From NCBI GenBank assembly GCA_900169235.1, contig FWCC01000371.1, positions 52,403 through 116,402 of the forward strand: 64,000 nucleotides of DNA, read 5' to 3'. Below, piece after piece: positions 53,903 to 64,000 of the stretch. The number at the start of each line of letters is the position of its first letter. Position 1 is the first letter of the stretch. Source of the DNA: Zarea fungicola (taxonomy: Eukaryota > Ascomycota > Sordariomycetes > Hypocreales > Cordycipitaceae). The notes beneath the pieces are model-generated. The model ran no database searches. It saw only the letters and a list, made by a program, of their open reading frames with translations, and had not been told where the DNA came from. A program made the translations under genes and the position numbers.

Positions 53903-54115
53903 TTGGAGTTTGAACGTATCATATCTTGGTCACATCATGGAAAATACGCGAAATTCTTAGGAAGGTTTCCAAAGATGAAAATATTCAAAGATAGAGCTTT
54001 GACAAAAGGGGCTGGCATTTCGCGCGTACAGGTTGCGCTGCGGTATGTTCTAGACTCTACAGCTACAGATATCCTATACCCTTACTGGCTGCAAGAGGAG
54101 TGGCGACCTCGGTAA
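53903..54115 (+). other. ORF just downstream of AKR, possible reductase fragment
   Basis: This is a 71-codon open frame with no ATG at its true left edge that could be trusted. Its second half (GISRVQVALRYVLDST) resembles the C-terminal helix region of aldo-keto reductases. It may be a remnant of a second copy, or chance. Confidence 0.2.
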
Positions 54116-54668
54116 AATCCGGAGTGGCTTGTGTTATGTCTTGCATGTACGTAACGCAATTCTGGGCGCGCAATTTGTCTTTGGCTTTGTAAGTAACAAG
54201 TTACAATGACAGACAAATACTACGAATTTGTCTTGTTCTATCTTACAGCGAGTGGGGACAGTGGACAGGCCATCGTTGCCCTACTCCTTGAACGGTTAGA
54301 GAAAGGTTCAGCTAACCGTTTGAGTGCATAGCACTTAGATTCAAGATTCCAAACTTCAATTTTAAAAAGAAACTAAGCAGCAATCTTTGATTCCGTCACG
54401 CTGGTTATATGAGATGCCGTCACAAAGCTAAACCAAATGCAGTACTACTCGAACAGCTTTTGTTCTCGACTGTTGACTTGGCTGACGCCATCTAAGTTTG
54501 CGCGGATGCTAGTTGATTTGTATATAATTGTTTACACGTACAACTCGAAGGAAACTGTCCTATAAATGGTATATAAACGCTGAGCCGTACTCAATTTTGA
54601 GAAAATCAAGCAGCCTTCTTTTACGTAGTGAAATCCACAGACTACATCTCGGCGAGCAAGCATCCAAC
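54116..54668. other. intergenic region
   Basis: Promoter region of the epoxide-hydrolase-like gene. TATATAA-like elements are at about 54519 and 54569. Confidence 0.4.
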
Positions 54669-55729
54669 ATGATTGTCAAATTTGGCCTCGTGGCTGCACA
54701 TCTCTTCGCTACCTTGGCGGCGGCTACAAACATTCCTGCATGGGATCAGTGGGCACACGGCAGGGCAGTTGTGAACAACATCTCAATGCACTTCCGATAT
54801 GCTGGGAGCGGCCCACCTATGCTACTGGTTCACGGCAATCCGCAACACAGTGTAAGTACGATATGGGCAAGCCGGGAACGTATTGCTGACTGTGTTTGAC
54901 AAAGATTACATGGCATTTGTTGGGACCGATGCTTGCGGAGAAATACACGGTTATTGCACCCGATAACCGCGGGATGGGCGACAGCACGATCCCACCTGAC
55001 GGCGACTACTCATCTGAAGCAATGGCGTCTGACTTGGAGGGCCTGCTCAGCTACCTCAATATCACGAAGGTCGGCATTTTCTCCCACGACAAAGGAACAG
55101 GGCCTGCGGTAGCTCTTGCCATGAAGAAGCCATCTCTAGTAGCTGCGCTTGGCGTAGTTGAATACGGTCTCCCGGGGCATGGCTATGAAGCAGCATGGAC
55201 GCCACAGTATAACCGGGATACCTACGGACTATGGTCGCTTGCGGCTTGGGCTGTACCTGATCAGGCCGAACGATTCATGCAAGGAAAAGAACGAGAACTT
55301 GTACTCTCTTTCTTTTTCCACGACTCCTTCACTGGCGTGTCTGGAATTTCAACATACGTTATCGACAGAGTGGTTGACAGCCTCAGTAAGCCGGGTGGCC
55401 TCAGGGCTATGTTTGGTGCCTTCGCAGCAAAGACAATTGGGGAAGACGCCGAATTTTTCAAGGCACTGAATGATAAACCTGTAACTGTTCCATTCCTGGC
55501 GTTGGCTGGCGAGGCAGGTCTTGCGTCCTTCTTAAAACCAGTTTGGGGTCCGATTGGTGCCAACACCACATTGGATATTGTTCCTCAAGCTGGACACTTT
55601 CCTGCTGACGAGAACCCGGAGTGGTTGAAAGCTCGCATAAATAAGTTTTTTGATCCTTACATTCCTCAGTTGAAGAAAGTGGACTTGTCATGGTTGAAAA
55701 ACCGAGTTACTTTGGTACCAGCGCTGTGA
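54669..55729 (+). CDS. Secreted alpha/beta hydrolase, epoxide hydrolase-like, 2 exons
   Basis: Exons are 54669-54851 and 54905-55729, for 335 aa. A signal peptide (FGLVAAHLFATLAAA) is followed by the alpha/beta-hydrolase core: oxyanion motif LLVHGNPQHS, VIAPDNRGMGDS, the nucleophile elbow GIFSHDKGTGP with Asp as nucleophile, and the catalytic His in QAGHFPADENP. An Asp nucleophile is the mark of epoxide hydrolases and haloalkane or fluoroacetate dehalogenases. The HGNP and DNRGMGDS motifs fit the epoxide hydrolase group. Export is unusual for this group, which is mostly cytosolic or peroxisomal. Substrate is unknown. Confidence 0.88.
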
Positions 55730-56056
55730 AGGCTGCCAAAGATATTCAAGGGAGAATAACAGGAGGAATGGATTTAATAAAGCAACTAGGCGCATGAGAG
55801 TTTTTATCTGGCTGTGGTTAATAATTCTTTTACTGTGGCTATAACTAGGTAGCTAGCGGTACTAGTAATGAGAGAAAAGAAGCATAAAAAGGTCAGATTG
55901 ATACGATACATTGTCAAGAGAAAGTATTGCGTATTATTACCATGCAAGATACTTGTCGAATTCGGCATGTATGCGGAGTGACCTCGAGCGACAAGTAATA
56001 GCGCCAATGTCCTTTCTGTGATGCTCAAAGAAACTGCGTGGCTGTAAAGTGGTACT
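55730..56056. other. spacer, no gene seen
   Basis: 3' flank of the hydrolase gene. Confidence 0.4.
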
Positions 56057-56268
56057 GCTGGTACGATCACAAGCAGTTACGATAAACGGTACTGAGATGG
56101 GTGTCTCTCAGTAGGTATGCAGATGTAACTTGATGACATTCAGAATCTAGCTACAGCTGGGGGAGGAATTCATCCCCTATATACAGGAGTTAGAAGGCAG
56201 GGCAAGCAAACAACAGCAGGAAAACTATCGACGGTTTTTGTCATGACCTGACTTTCCTCGTATCCGGC
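56057..56268. repeat. dispersed repeat, copy 2 (LTR-like)
   Basis: Counterpart of 2722-2882, in the same orientation: GCTGGTACGATC, GTTACGAT, AATCTAGC, GGGGAGGAATTC and CATGACCTGACTTT recur in order. About 50 extra bases lie between the last two landmarks. It is strongly diverged, so an old family. No tRNA gene is visible close by. Confidence 0.55.
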
Positions 56269-56813
56269 GTTGACAGACGGAAGCCGCCATTTGGACATCA
56301 GGCATCTATGGACCCGTTGCTTGACAAGCAAGTCAAGGGTCACAACGAGTCGGCTTGTCATTATTGGCTTACAATAAAATAAAGTGTTTAAACTGTTTTC
56401 TACAGTATATCACTCGTATTCTATCTTGTAGCGCTAAAATGGTTATTTCTATATTAGATCTTCGGTTTTACACCTGAAAGCTTATACTTTTAAAACAGCT
56501 AGGTCTTACGTGTGGCGGGTTAGACCCTCCCCACAAGTCACCAAGTTCTCCGTGTTGCTTCTACGTAGTCTTTGCAACATTCGGATGCAAAATGACTCCA
56601 CCCATAACTCCCCGAACAGTATTTAGTCAGGGGCTATGCTCAACCACAAAATAGTTATCTCCCCGCGCACAAAACAATCAATTAGTCGGAATTGAGCGAA
56701 TGCGAGACAGGTAGATGGAAATTCGGCGCATGATAAAACCTACGAAACTTAATCGCCGCGGTTAGATGAACGATGACGCTATCATAGCTGTTAATTTCGA
56801 GCCATCATCTACA
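56269..56813. other. upstream region of alcohol dehydrogenase
   Basis: No gene seen. The in-frame ATG at 56766 was passed over in favour of 56814. Confidence 0.4.
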
Positions 56814-58005
56814 ATGTCGACCAACTACGATTTCCAGGGCTGGTTGGGGCATTCTCCTGACGCTATCAACGGTAGAATGGAATGGGGACCTTTTATGCCT
56901 AAGAAATGGGAGGAAGATGATGTTGATATCAAGATCACTCACTGTGGTATCTGCGGCGCGGATTGTCATATGCTCCGGTCCGGGTGGGGAGAGACACTGT
57001 ACCGTAAGTTTCCCTGATTGCTGTAATTTCACGTCGAAACTTATGTTACCAGCCTGCTGCGTTGGCCACGAGATTGTTGGTAACGTTGTCCGCATCGGAG
57101 ACAACGTCACGAATCTCAAGGTTGGCGATCGAGTTGGCGTTGGGGCGCAAGCCCGAAGCTGCCTCCGAGATGATTGCGTTGAATGTTCTTCTGGCCGACC
57201 CAACTATTGCCATCAGAATATCAATACTTATGGTGATAAATATCCTGGCGATATAGGCAAATCCTATGGGGGGTTTGGCGACTATAACCGCACCGACTCA
57301 CGTTTTGTCGTCAAGATACCGGAGAAGCTATCCTCGGAGTATGCCGCGCCCCTGATGTGTGCCGGTATTACTGTCTATTCCCCATTGCGGAAGCATGGCT
57401 GTGGACCTGGCAAGACTGTAGGTGTGCTAGGTGTTGGTGGCCTAGGCCATTTCGCTATTTTATTTGCAAAGGCTCTCAAGGCAGACAAGGTTATTGGCAT
57501 CTCGCGACATGAATCTAAGAGAGCGGATGCCTTGGCTTTGGGTGCTGATGATTATATTGCGACAGATGATGGAGAGCAGGACTGGGCCATTAAGCACAGC
57601 AGGTCAATAGACCTTATTATTTGTACGGTCTCCAGCGCCAATATGCCGCTCAACGACTACTTGAAACTCCTACGCTACGGCGGTGACTTTATTCAGGTTG
57701 GGTAATCTTCTCTCCAGTCCAACTCTTTCTGCAGACAAACTAAAACTCATAGTGCTCCTGACAACGGTGATTTGCCGATGGTAAGTGCCTTTACGCTGAT
57801 TAATGGCGGCTTCAAATTGAGCGGCAGCGCAATTGGCTCTCCAGAGGAGATTGAAGAAATGCTCCACCAAGCTGTCGCCCTCGATATCAAGCCGTGGGTT
57901 GAGCTGAGGCCCCTTAGAGATGCAAACAAGGCCATAATTGAGATGGAGCAAGGCAAGGCACGATACAGATACGTATTGGTAAACGAGAAGAATTTACATC
58001 CTTAA
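56814..58005 (+). CDS. Zinc alcohol dehydrogenase (cinnamyl-alcohol dehydrogenase / ADH6 type), 3 exons
   Basis: Exons are 56814-57003, 57053-57701 and 57753-58005, for 363 aa. The ATG at 56814 gives the typical family start (NYDFQGWLGHSP); one at 56766 would add 16 residues. Catalytic zinc ligands are the Cys of THCGICGADCH and the His-Glu of VGHEIVG. The structural zinc site is the four-Cys stretch CLRDDCVEC..NYC. NADP binding is by GVLGVGGLGHFAI and the following SRHESKR, whose Ser and Arg favour NADP. The family reduces or oxidises medium-chain and aromatic aldehydes and alcohols in the cytosol. It appears intact. Confidence 0.92.
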
Positions 58006-60070
58006 TTAGCTGCTCGATAAGGACCAAATAAACAAATGTCCCGGCTCATAACAAGAGCGAGACTTATCTCTCGATGTCATTCTAAACATGCAAGAGCAAG
58101 CAATGGAAACCGTTTTGTTACTACAGCGACGCCAGTAATGTTCGATTCGTGAAGAAGCCACCGTTGGTTTCGTGGCAACGGACATCGGAAAAGGGAGAGA
58201 GCACAGTGGTATATGGTGGTATTGACATCCTGGCTGAGTGCCCGCTGATTTTCCTCTAACGCTGGCTCAACCTATGATACTGTTGGCCACGAAGGTGCTG
58301 AGTCCTCATTATAGAATGCGGTGGGTATTACATATACCTATGTTTGCTTCCTTTTTCCCCTAAATTTGAGGGATCTCTGAGGAAGCCCCTTTCTTCGCTT
58401 TGTCATACGTCAATGAGGGCACTGCCGTCGTCACTTACGTGTAGAAGAGTGACGAGGCGTTCACGGCGAAGCATAATATGGTCCTCCACAGTTCCCACAT
58501 CCACTACGGTGAACTTTACTTCTGCCAGTTACCATTATTACTTTTACTCCGCCACTAGTTAGCTTAATTGTCAGCAACGGCGGTACATCCCTGCTCGTCC
58601 CACATGGCCGCGTATACGGCAAGCCAAACTGAACTATAAGGATGGATCCCTTTGGACTAGATCGGCCTTTTCTATTCTAGATATTCTGAATCAGGGCTTC
58701 TGCCAGTGCAACTAGCAGTGTTCGTAGATGTCAATAGTGGAATCGGTATCCAGTGAGCAATTAGACGACGGTTTACATCAAAAGCTCTAGATGCAAAGTA
58801 AACCCCTGTAGTTCGCCTGTCGTTACATACCATACATAAGCAGCCAGCCTAACTCTGCAACTCTAGGTTACTTGAAGATGGCAACCAACTAAACAGTGTG
58901 CGTGGACGCGTTCAATCGACCCGTCATTATGTTTCTAGACGCCTTTTAAGGTGCAAGCAGTTGTGAAGAAGTCAAAATCTCATCTTCAGCGAGATAATCT
59001 ATGTGCATTACCCGATTAGGCATAGAACAACAGGAACTTGACAAAATGTCAAGCGAGGCCTATATACTCAAGTCATGCCTCAATTAGCTGAGTTACCCTT
59101 CAATTAAGCACCTCCTGGGGCTGGAATTGAGCTTGATTAATGGGTAGCCAAACTGGTCAGCAGGAATTCGGCTCTCCATTACTTGGCGAGTAGCAGAATC
59201 TTACCGGGAACATTCGAAATGGCCGAGGAACTAACCAATTTATGTTGTGCTCACTAATCCGGATTGGTAATACACCACATACGCTATGCGCTTACAATAG
59301 CATGTGCACCATGACAGTGGAGTGCCGCCAAAGAGCGACTTTTGACGCGGCAAATCAGGCTGACAGATCAATCTAGAGGGAGCCTTACATCTCGCAATGT
59401 TGTATGGCAAACGTCCAGCTTGAAATAGCTGCAATGAAGGAATCCATCCAAGAAAATATTTTCGGCTCTGAAGAAGTGATTTAATATTGGCAGTGGCCAT
59501 TCACACCACCGTATATGGTAGACAGTTTTCCATGCGAGAATGATTTTTACCTATTTACGGCGCTTAACTCGAAACAACGACCATGCCGGCAGCTGCTTAT
59601 TCGAAGCGGGTGGCTTTCGATCCAACCTTTCCTAGGAGGGCCAATCTATCGCGATATCCGCTTCGAGACGTAGACAATGTGTGAATGAGCTGATACGTAC
59701 GGCCAACTGCGGCCGTGAGCTAAATTCATCGAATAGCCTCACGGAGGGGTCGAGTTCCACTGTAAGCGGAACCGGTTCATTTCCGATTCATTATAGTTGC
59801 ATGACTTAATTTACCTTGGCGTCACTCAGGAGGGTCATATGGAAAATCGGCACGCTTTGACATGACTGTAAGTTGCAATGAAGACAGAATGAGCAGGTGG
59901 TTATAGACTATTTATAAGATGGCATTCAAATAGTCCTGGCCCATTAAAATGAAAGAGGAATAATACCTACAGCTTTCCACCACTCAAAAGAAATCTGGTT
60001 TTCATATTCGTCTCATTTACACCCGAATAAGCCCTACTTTTCCACTTCTACATTTCAGCTGCTCTTCATC
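58006..60070. other. 2-kb gene-poor region
   Basis: No gene could be supported. Between about 58110 and 58540 the plus strand shows short protein-like stretches (for example VVYGGIDILAECP) broken by stops, as in a decayed gene, but I cannot name a family. Confidence 0.35.
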
Positions 60071-60565
60071 ATGTTGCTGAACAGCACTTTACTAGTCGCG
60101 GCGTTCCACGGTCTTGTTGCATTGGCGTCCCCAACCGAGCCGGTTGCTCAACCGAACCCTACCAGCTTATCCAGAACTCCGGAGGACGCTCAGTAAGCAC
60201 TCATAAGCCTTGGTGCTGAAGCTCCCGAAATTGGGCTCGGAGATAATGGGCGCGGGATGACTCTCCACAAGGTCTACAATATCGCTGGATGGATTGCAAG
60301 CGTTGGATATTACGCGGAGGAGCAGTTTGCGGGAGCGCCGTCGCCAAATACCAGACTACCTGTCACGTCATTCGCTATGTCGCTCCTTTCCCAGGCTATG
60401 TCCGAGTCAATCAGATCAATCAGCGGCGGTACAAACCGTGACGAGGTTACTGTGGATCTTGCTGGCGGTTGGCGGTATGTGGTTGAACTTTTCACCTGTG
60501 GTGTTGTCTATATTGAACATCCATTACTTACGGAAATATGCCAAGTACTGTTTACCAGTAGTTAG
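60071..60565 (+). pseudogene. secreted-protein gene with internal stop
   Basis: The ATG at 60071 opens a signal peptide (LVAAFHGLVALAS) and a Pro-rich propeptide-like stretch. The frame meets TAA at 60194-60196 (codon 42), then runs on in the same frame for 123 codons with a coding look (KVYNIAGWIASVGYYAEEQ, then a Ser/Thr-rich C-terminal part) to a TAG. The simplest reading is one nonsense mutation in a small secreted-protein gene of about 164 codons. A 108-nt intron starting at GTAAGC (60193) would also keep frame but removes protein-like sequence. I do not recognise the family. Confidence 0.45.
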
Positions 60566-61023
60566 GGCCTACGCTCTGAGATGTGGTATCCGTTGTGGAC
60601 TTTTTCTGACTTTGGGAATAGAGGTTTTGCAGTGAATTCGCGACCTGTAAACCTTGGGATCAGCCAGCATTGTACAATGGTTCATTTCATAGTAGGGCCC
60701 TATTATATTAGCATAGCTTAGTTAGAAGCAATAGGTCATATGTTGCAAAACGCCGAGTACACGACCGACCACTGTGGCACAGGTGAGCGGCTGAACAGGG
60801 AAGACCACACCGGGTGACCCTGCGGGACTAGGATTTAATGTGACCAGAATTTGATCGATGAATCGGTGTGTCGAAGGCTTGAATCTCCAGTCACAGTTGG
60901 CCGCAGAGTCAGATAATCTGTGGAATTCGAATCAAATCGATAGATTCTGTCACGAGCCTAGCAGGTATAGCTTGGATGCTGGGGATACCCGGCCACGGCT
61001 GATTATTACTTGATCGTTTTGTG
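60566..61023. other. spacer, no gene seen
   Basis: No supported feature. Confidence 0.35.
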
Positions 61024-61050
61024 GTCTCTGTGGCCGAGTGGTTACCTAGC
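61024..61050 (+). pseudogene. 5'-half tRNA relic (Ser/Leu-like)
   Basis: GTCTCTGTGGCCGAGTGGTTA matches the acceptor and D-arm start of type II tRNAs. The sequence then departs, with no anticodon stem, T arm or Pol III terminator. It is probably a truncated tRNA copy or a tRNA-derived SINE head. Confidence 0.35.
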
Positions 61051-61417
61051 ACCCTCGTCCTTACACATGTACAACAGTAGAAAACGAAAGCGACAACGTT
61101 ATGATATTCGCGCATTTGAATTAGACATTATCAGGCCTTCTGATTCTCTAGTTATCACCTGCTAGGAGCCAGGAATTACTAAGTACTCGTCAGTAATAAC
61201 GAACTTTTAACTGTGAAGGGAGCTAGTAGGTTCGCGATTACTACTTTTCTCACGGTCAGCTTATGTAGCAAGAAGTTGACAGATACTAAACGATTAAGCC
61301 AGCTAATTACAGATATAACACCATTAATGATTGGCCTATAGCCGCCAAAAGTGGCGGCCTTCCACGTGTAACAAATCTGGTGTGAAGCCTATGGTTGGAA
61401 GTTGTGGCTTACGGCGA

Positions 61418-61850
61418 CTAGTTCCGGGCGATCCATTTTGCCTGCAACTCCTCCGCTAAGCCCTTGAACCGCCAACTTCCAGTGTCCGCCTTTTGCTTAT
61501 AGAAACTCAGGCTGTCTTTTAATAACTGCAAATCCTGGCCAGTTTCAGGTAAACGGTAGCCCTGTTCAGCGCCCGCACTGATGGTGGACAGGAAAAGAAC
61601 CGAGTCCAGCTTTCTCTCAGGATCAAAGCCATCGACATCGGGATTGAAACCGACGATGCTGTTTCAGCCTCAGTAATCCTATCCGCCACAACGCCATACT
61701 TCTCCTGGCTGCAACTAGAGCCTTGCTTAATTTGGCCTAGGATAACGTTGGTCAGACAATCAGGGAGGGATGGTAGATTGAAGTCATCGTCATATTAATG
61801 CTCGGCACAATCAAATGGCTTTAATGGCTAATATCCATTTAAACTTTTCG
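61418..61850 (-). pseudogene. degenerate protein-coding remnant
   Basis: On the minus strand about 45 codons (DDDFNLPSLPDCLTNVIL...) follow an in-frame TAA at 61795-61797. Around 61660 the coding look moves to another frame, which reads GFNPDVDGFDPERK and on to a TAG at 61418. At least one stop and one frameshift mark it as dead. Family not recognised. Confidence 0.4.
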
Positions 61851-64000
61851 ACCTTTCGTAAAAGAGAATAAACCATAGCATCATGTTAAATAAGGATAGT
61901 CACTCAGCACCGCAGGTGCAAAGTTACTCGACCGCCGTAAATCCTGAGCTTCTCCTAGAAGCAGTAAGGAGCCACTGCACATCCATTTTTCCTGGCTTAT
62001 ATCTGCCCATAAAATACCCACCGAGATTAATTATCACATCCCTTCTGTGTCTCCTGAAACATAACTTCGCCGTGCAGTGCGACAACTGACAGGGCACATC
62101 TGTTGATTCCACATGGTTCGAGCAGCGTGGAAAGTGGGCCGGAAGTGAATGCAGTCAGCGTCTGGTGATTGATTAGTATTCGGTTGCCGAGCGATCGCAA
62201 AGGACTTGAGGATGGGGTGCCGCTCCGTTCACAGCCGTTATCAGTCAACCCCGCAAGAAATGCGGAAGTTCCGCTTACAAGTCCGGTCAATGTTAAAGAT
62301 GACGACTCCAATCATGAGGGCAATGCCCTTGGTAGTCGCCAAACGCCGTACTTGTATCTGAATGGGCACTACAAGAGGCTGTAACAAAGCCTAAATTTAA
62401 ATACTGTCTACAGTTTACTATTCAGCTTGTAGAGTGTGCGAGAGTCTGTCTTTCAGTTGATTACGTCCTTGCTTGTTGTGGATTCCCCGCCTCCCCTGTT
62501 CAATTGAGAAGTGAGTACTGGCCTCTGATTGGTTGATTCCTCTTATGAAAGCCCCTAATTCGGTATAAGGCGTTGTGGATGGAGCCTAGATAGCCATCAT
62601 ATTCAAGACTCAATACATGAAGTAACCTTCCACACGAATTGGCTTGTGGTATCACAGGAACGTTTTACAACTTTGTGACTACGAAATTTGAAACTTTATC
62701 CTGTCAGACGGCATCTACTTGATAATGTATGAGTAGTTGCCCTTGATGATAAAGACCCATTTATGAGAGAGAGGCAACTGGAAATTTTAATCCCCTCCTC
62801 CCGGCTCTTCAGTATGCTTTGTGAGGTTTACCCTGTATCTAGGAGCAATCCGACAAATAATAATTCATCTATATAAAGGATAAATGATTCTCTCATATTT
62901 TATGTAGAGGATGGTACCCGTGGCTGTATGAGCTCCCAAGTCCCTCATACTTGATTGTATCAAGTCGCCCCTTATTTACACGTTATTTTGTAGAGAGAAT
63001 TGCCTGCATAAAGTGGTAAATGTAAACATGGAAAAAAGAAGTTTGATGATAAGCAAGTTCACCAACTAGTTCCGCAATTACGAGTTTCGGAAACGTACTA
63101 CACATCTAGCCACCCACTTGTTCGCGACCTTTTAACACCAAAACCGGCGCCTTCCACTTGGAATAATAAAACCACTAATCAAATCTCAGAGATGGCACCG
63201 CATTTGAGGAGAAAGCTCTGTATATACTCAGCAGAGAAGGACGGATTTTGGACGCCACCGGCAAGAAGTATCAACAGTGATCAATAAGTAGCAAGATGGC
63301 ATGCCCTGACCTAGTATCCATTTAGTTATACCGATTTGCAGTGTGGACCCAATGATTACTCGACTACTTTTCAGTAGTTACGTGGAATCGTTTTAGATAA
63401 AAAATAATCCAAACGAATTCCTTAGACCGACCAAGCCCACTTAGAAGCCTAGCCGATGGAATTTACATAACGATCTTTAGTGTGATAATTTATTGACCAA
63501 TAATCGATAGCTACACTGGCAGTACGAAGCACTTCACTGCCAGCAATCAAGCAAAGCAACATGTCCACCCAGTCATCGGCATCCACAATGTTGGTAGCTA
63601 CTTTTGCTGTGGTTAAGCTGATTAGTAGTGTACTCTGTGTAATAATTAAGCTTGATAAAACACATGGAGGTCCGTCGGCATAATCATCCATATTCTATCC
63701 GCCGTGTTTTCATAGTACCTATGGGGCATTATCTATTGACCCATATATTGGTTTATTGTCAGATTATTTACCCATTGCCTGTACGCACTTGTCATAGTAA
63801 TCTGTATGACCTCTCGGCGGGGAAAGAGACACAGAACAGGCCAGCACAAGGTCCGCAATTATTTACTCCTGTTTTGATTTTCGGCAAATATTGAGTTTGT
63901 AATCATAGTCATATGTCAAATATTGGTCTATATAAAGCGTCCAGCGCTCCGAGATACTCGCCAATTTTCTAGTATATATCAGAGTGGCGATCCATTCCAC
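61851..64000. other. 2.1-kb gene-poor end of window
   Basis: AT-rich and without a supported gene. A good TATA box, TATATAAA at 63929-63936 (+), is followed by CT-rich sequence at the window edge and may be the promoter of a gene just beyond it. Confidence 0.35.
63929..63936 (+). promoter_or_regulatory. candidate TATA box near right edge
   Basis: TATATAAA in an AT-rich setting, with no start codon yet seen downstream within the window. Confidence 0.3.

Noticed and set aside
1..64000. CRISPR arrays, operons or bacterial promoters
   Set aside because: No regularly spaced repeats, and spliceosomal introns throughout show this is a eukaryotic nuclear sequence.

Overview
The window is nuclear DNA from a filamentous ascomycete, most likely a Sordariomycete and perhaps of the order Hypocreales. 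The genes carry many short introns of about 47-112 nt with GTRNGT donors, CTRAC-like branch points and YAG acceptors. tRNA genes carry 25-27 nt introns, Zn2Cys6 regulators are present, and every recognised family is a fungal one. The placement below subphylum is inference from protein style; no search was run. Exon boundaries were built by hand from splice signals, reading phase and conserved motifs.

Region 1 (1 to about 12.4 kb) opens with the 3' end of an RS/RD-repeat splicing-type protein. An AT-rich, gene-poor tract follows. It holds three intron-bearing tRNA genes (two Cys-GCA, one Ile-AAT), each with a retroelement-like repeat about 190-250 bp upstream. One of these is a 201-bp solo LTR with a perfect 5-bp target duplication. 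Small secreted cysteine-rich proteins are scattered through it: two paralogues with eight cysteines each, a third with a related motif, and a CBM14-type chitin-binding gene broken by a one-base frameshift. This has the look of a repeat-rich effector compartment.

Region 2 (about 12.4-33 kb) is a compact conserved block. It contains a Kre9/Knh1-like surface protein, a TPT/DMT-family transporter with a 6-nt microexon, a membrane-anchored ubiquitin protease (Ubp1/USP30 type), trimethyllysine dioxygenase of carnitine synthesis (10 exons), calcineurin A, a SAM methyltransferase, an FAD monooxygenase, a PAC3-like proteasome chaperone and the DEAH helicase Ecm16/Dhr1.

Region 3 (about 33-51.3 kb) looks like a carbohydrate-utilisation cluster. 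It has an MFS sugar porter, a GH88 unsaturated glucuronyl hydrolase divergent from a DUF2264 protein, a small secreted protein, a secreted right-handed beta-helix protein that could be a polysaccharide lyase, and two Zn2Cys6 regulators. Dense CGG/CCG arrays lie upstream of the porter, in the GH88/DUF2264 promoter and upstream of the beta-helix gene. Together they suggest import and cleavage of unsaturated uronic-acid oligosaccharides under local control. This is the strongest candidate system in the window.

Region 4 (about 51.3-64 kb) holds an aldo-keto reductase, a secreted epoxide-hydrolase-like protein and a cinnamyl-type alcohol dehydrogenase. About 6 kb of decayed sequence follows, with a secreted-protein gene carrying a stop codon, another degenerate coding remnant, a 5'-half tRNA relic, and (at 56.1 kb) a diverged copy of the 2.7-kb repeat.
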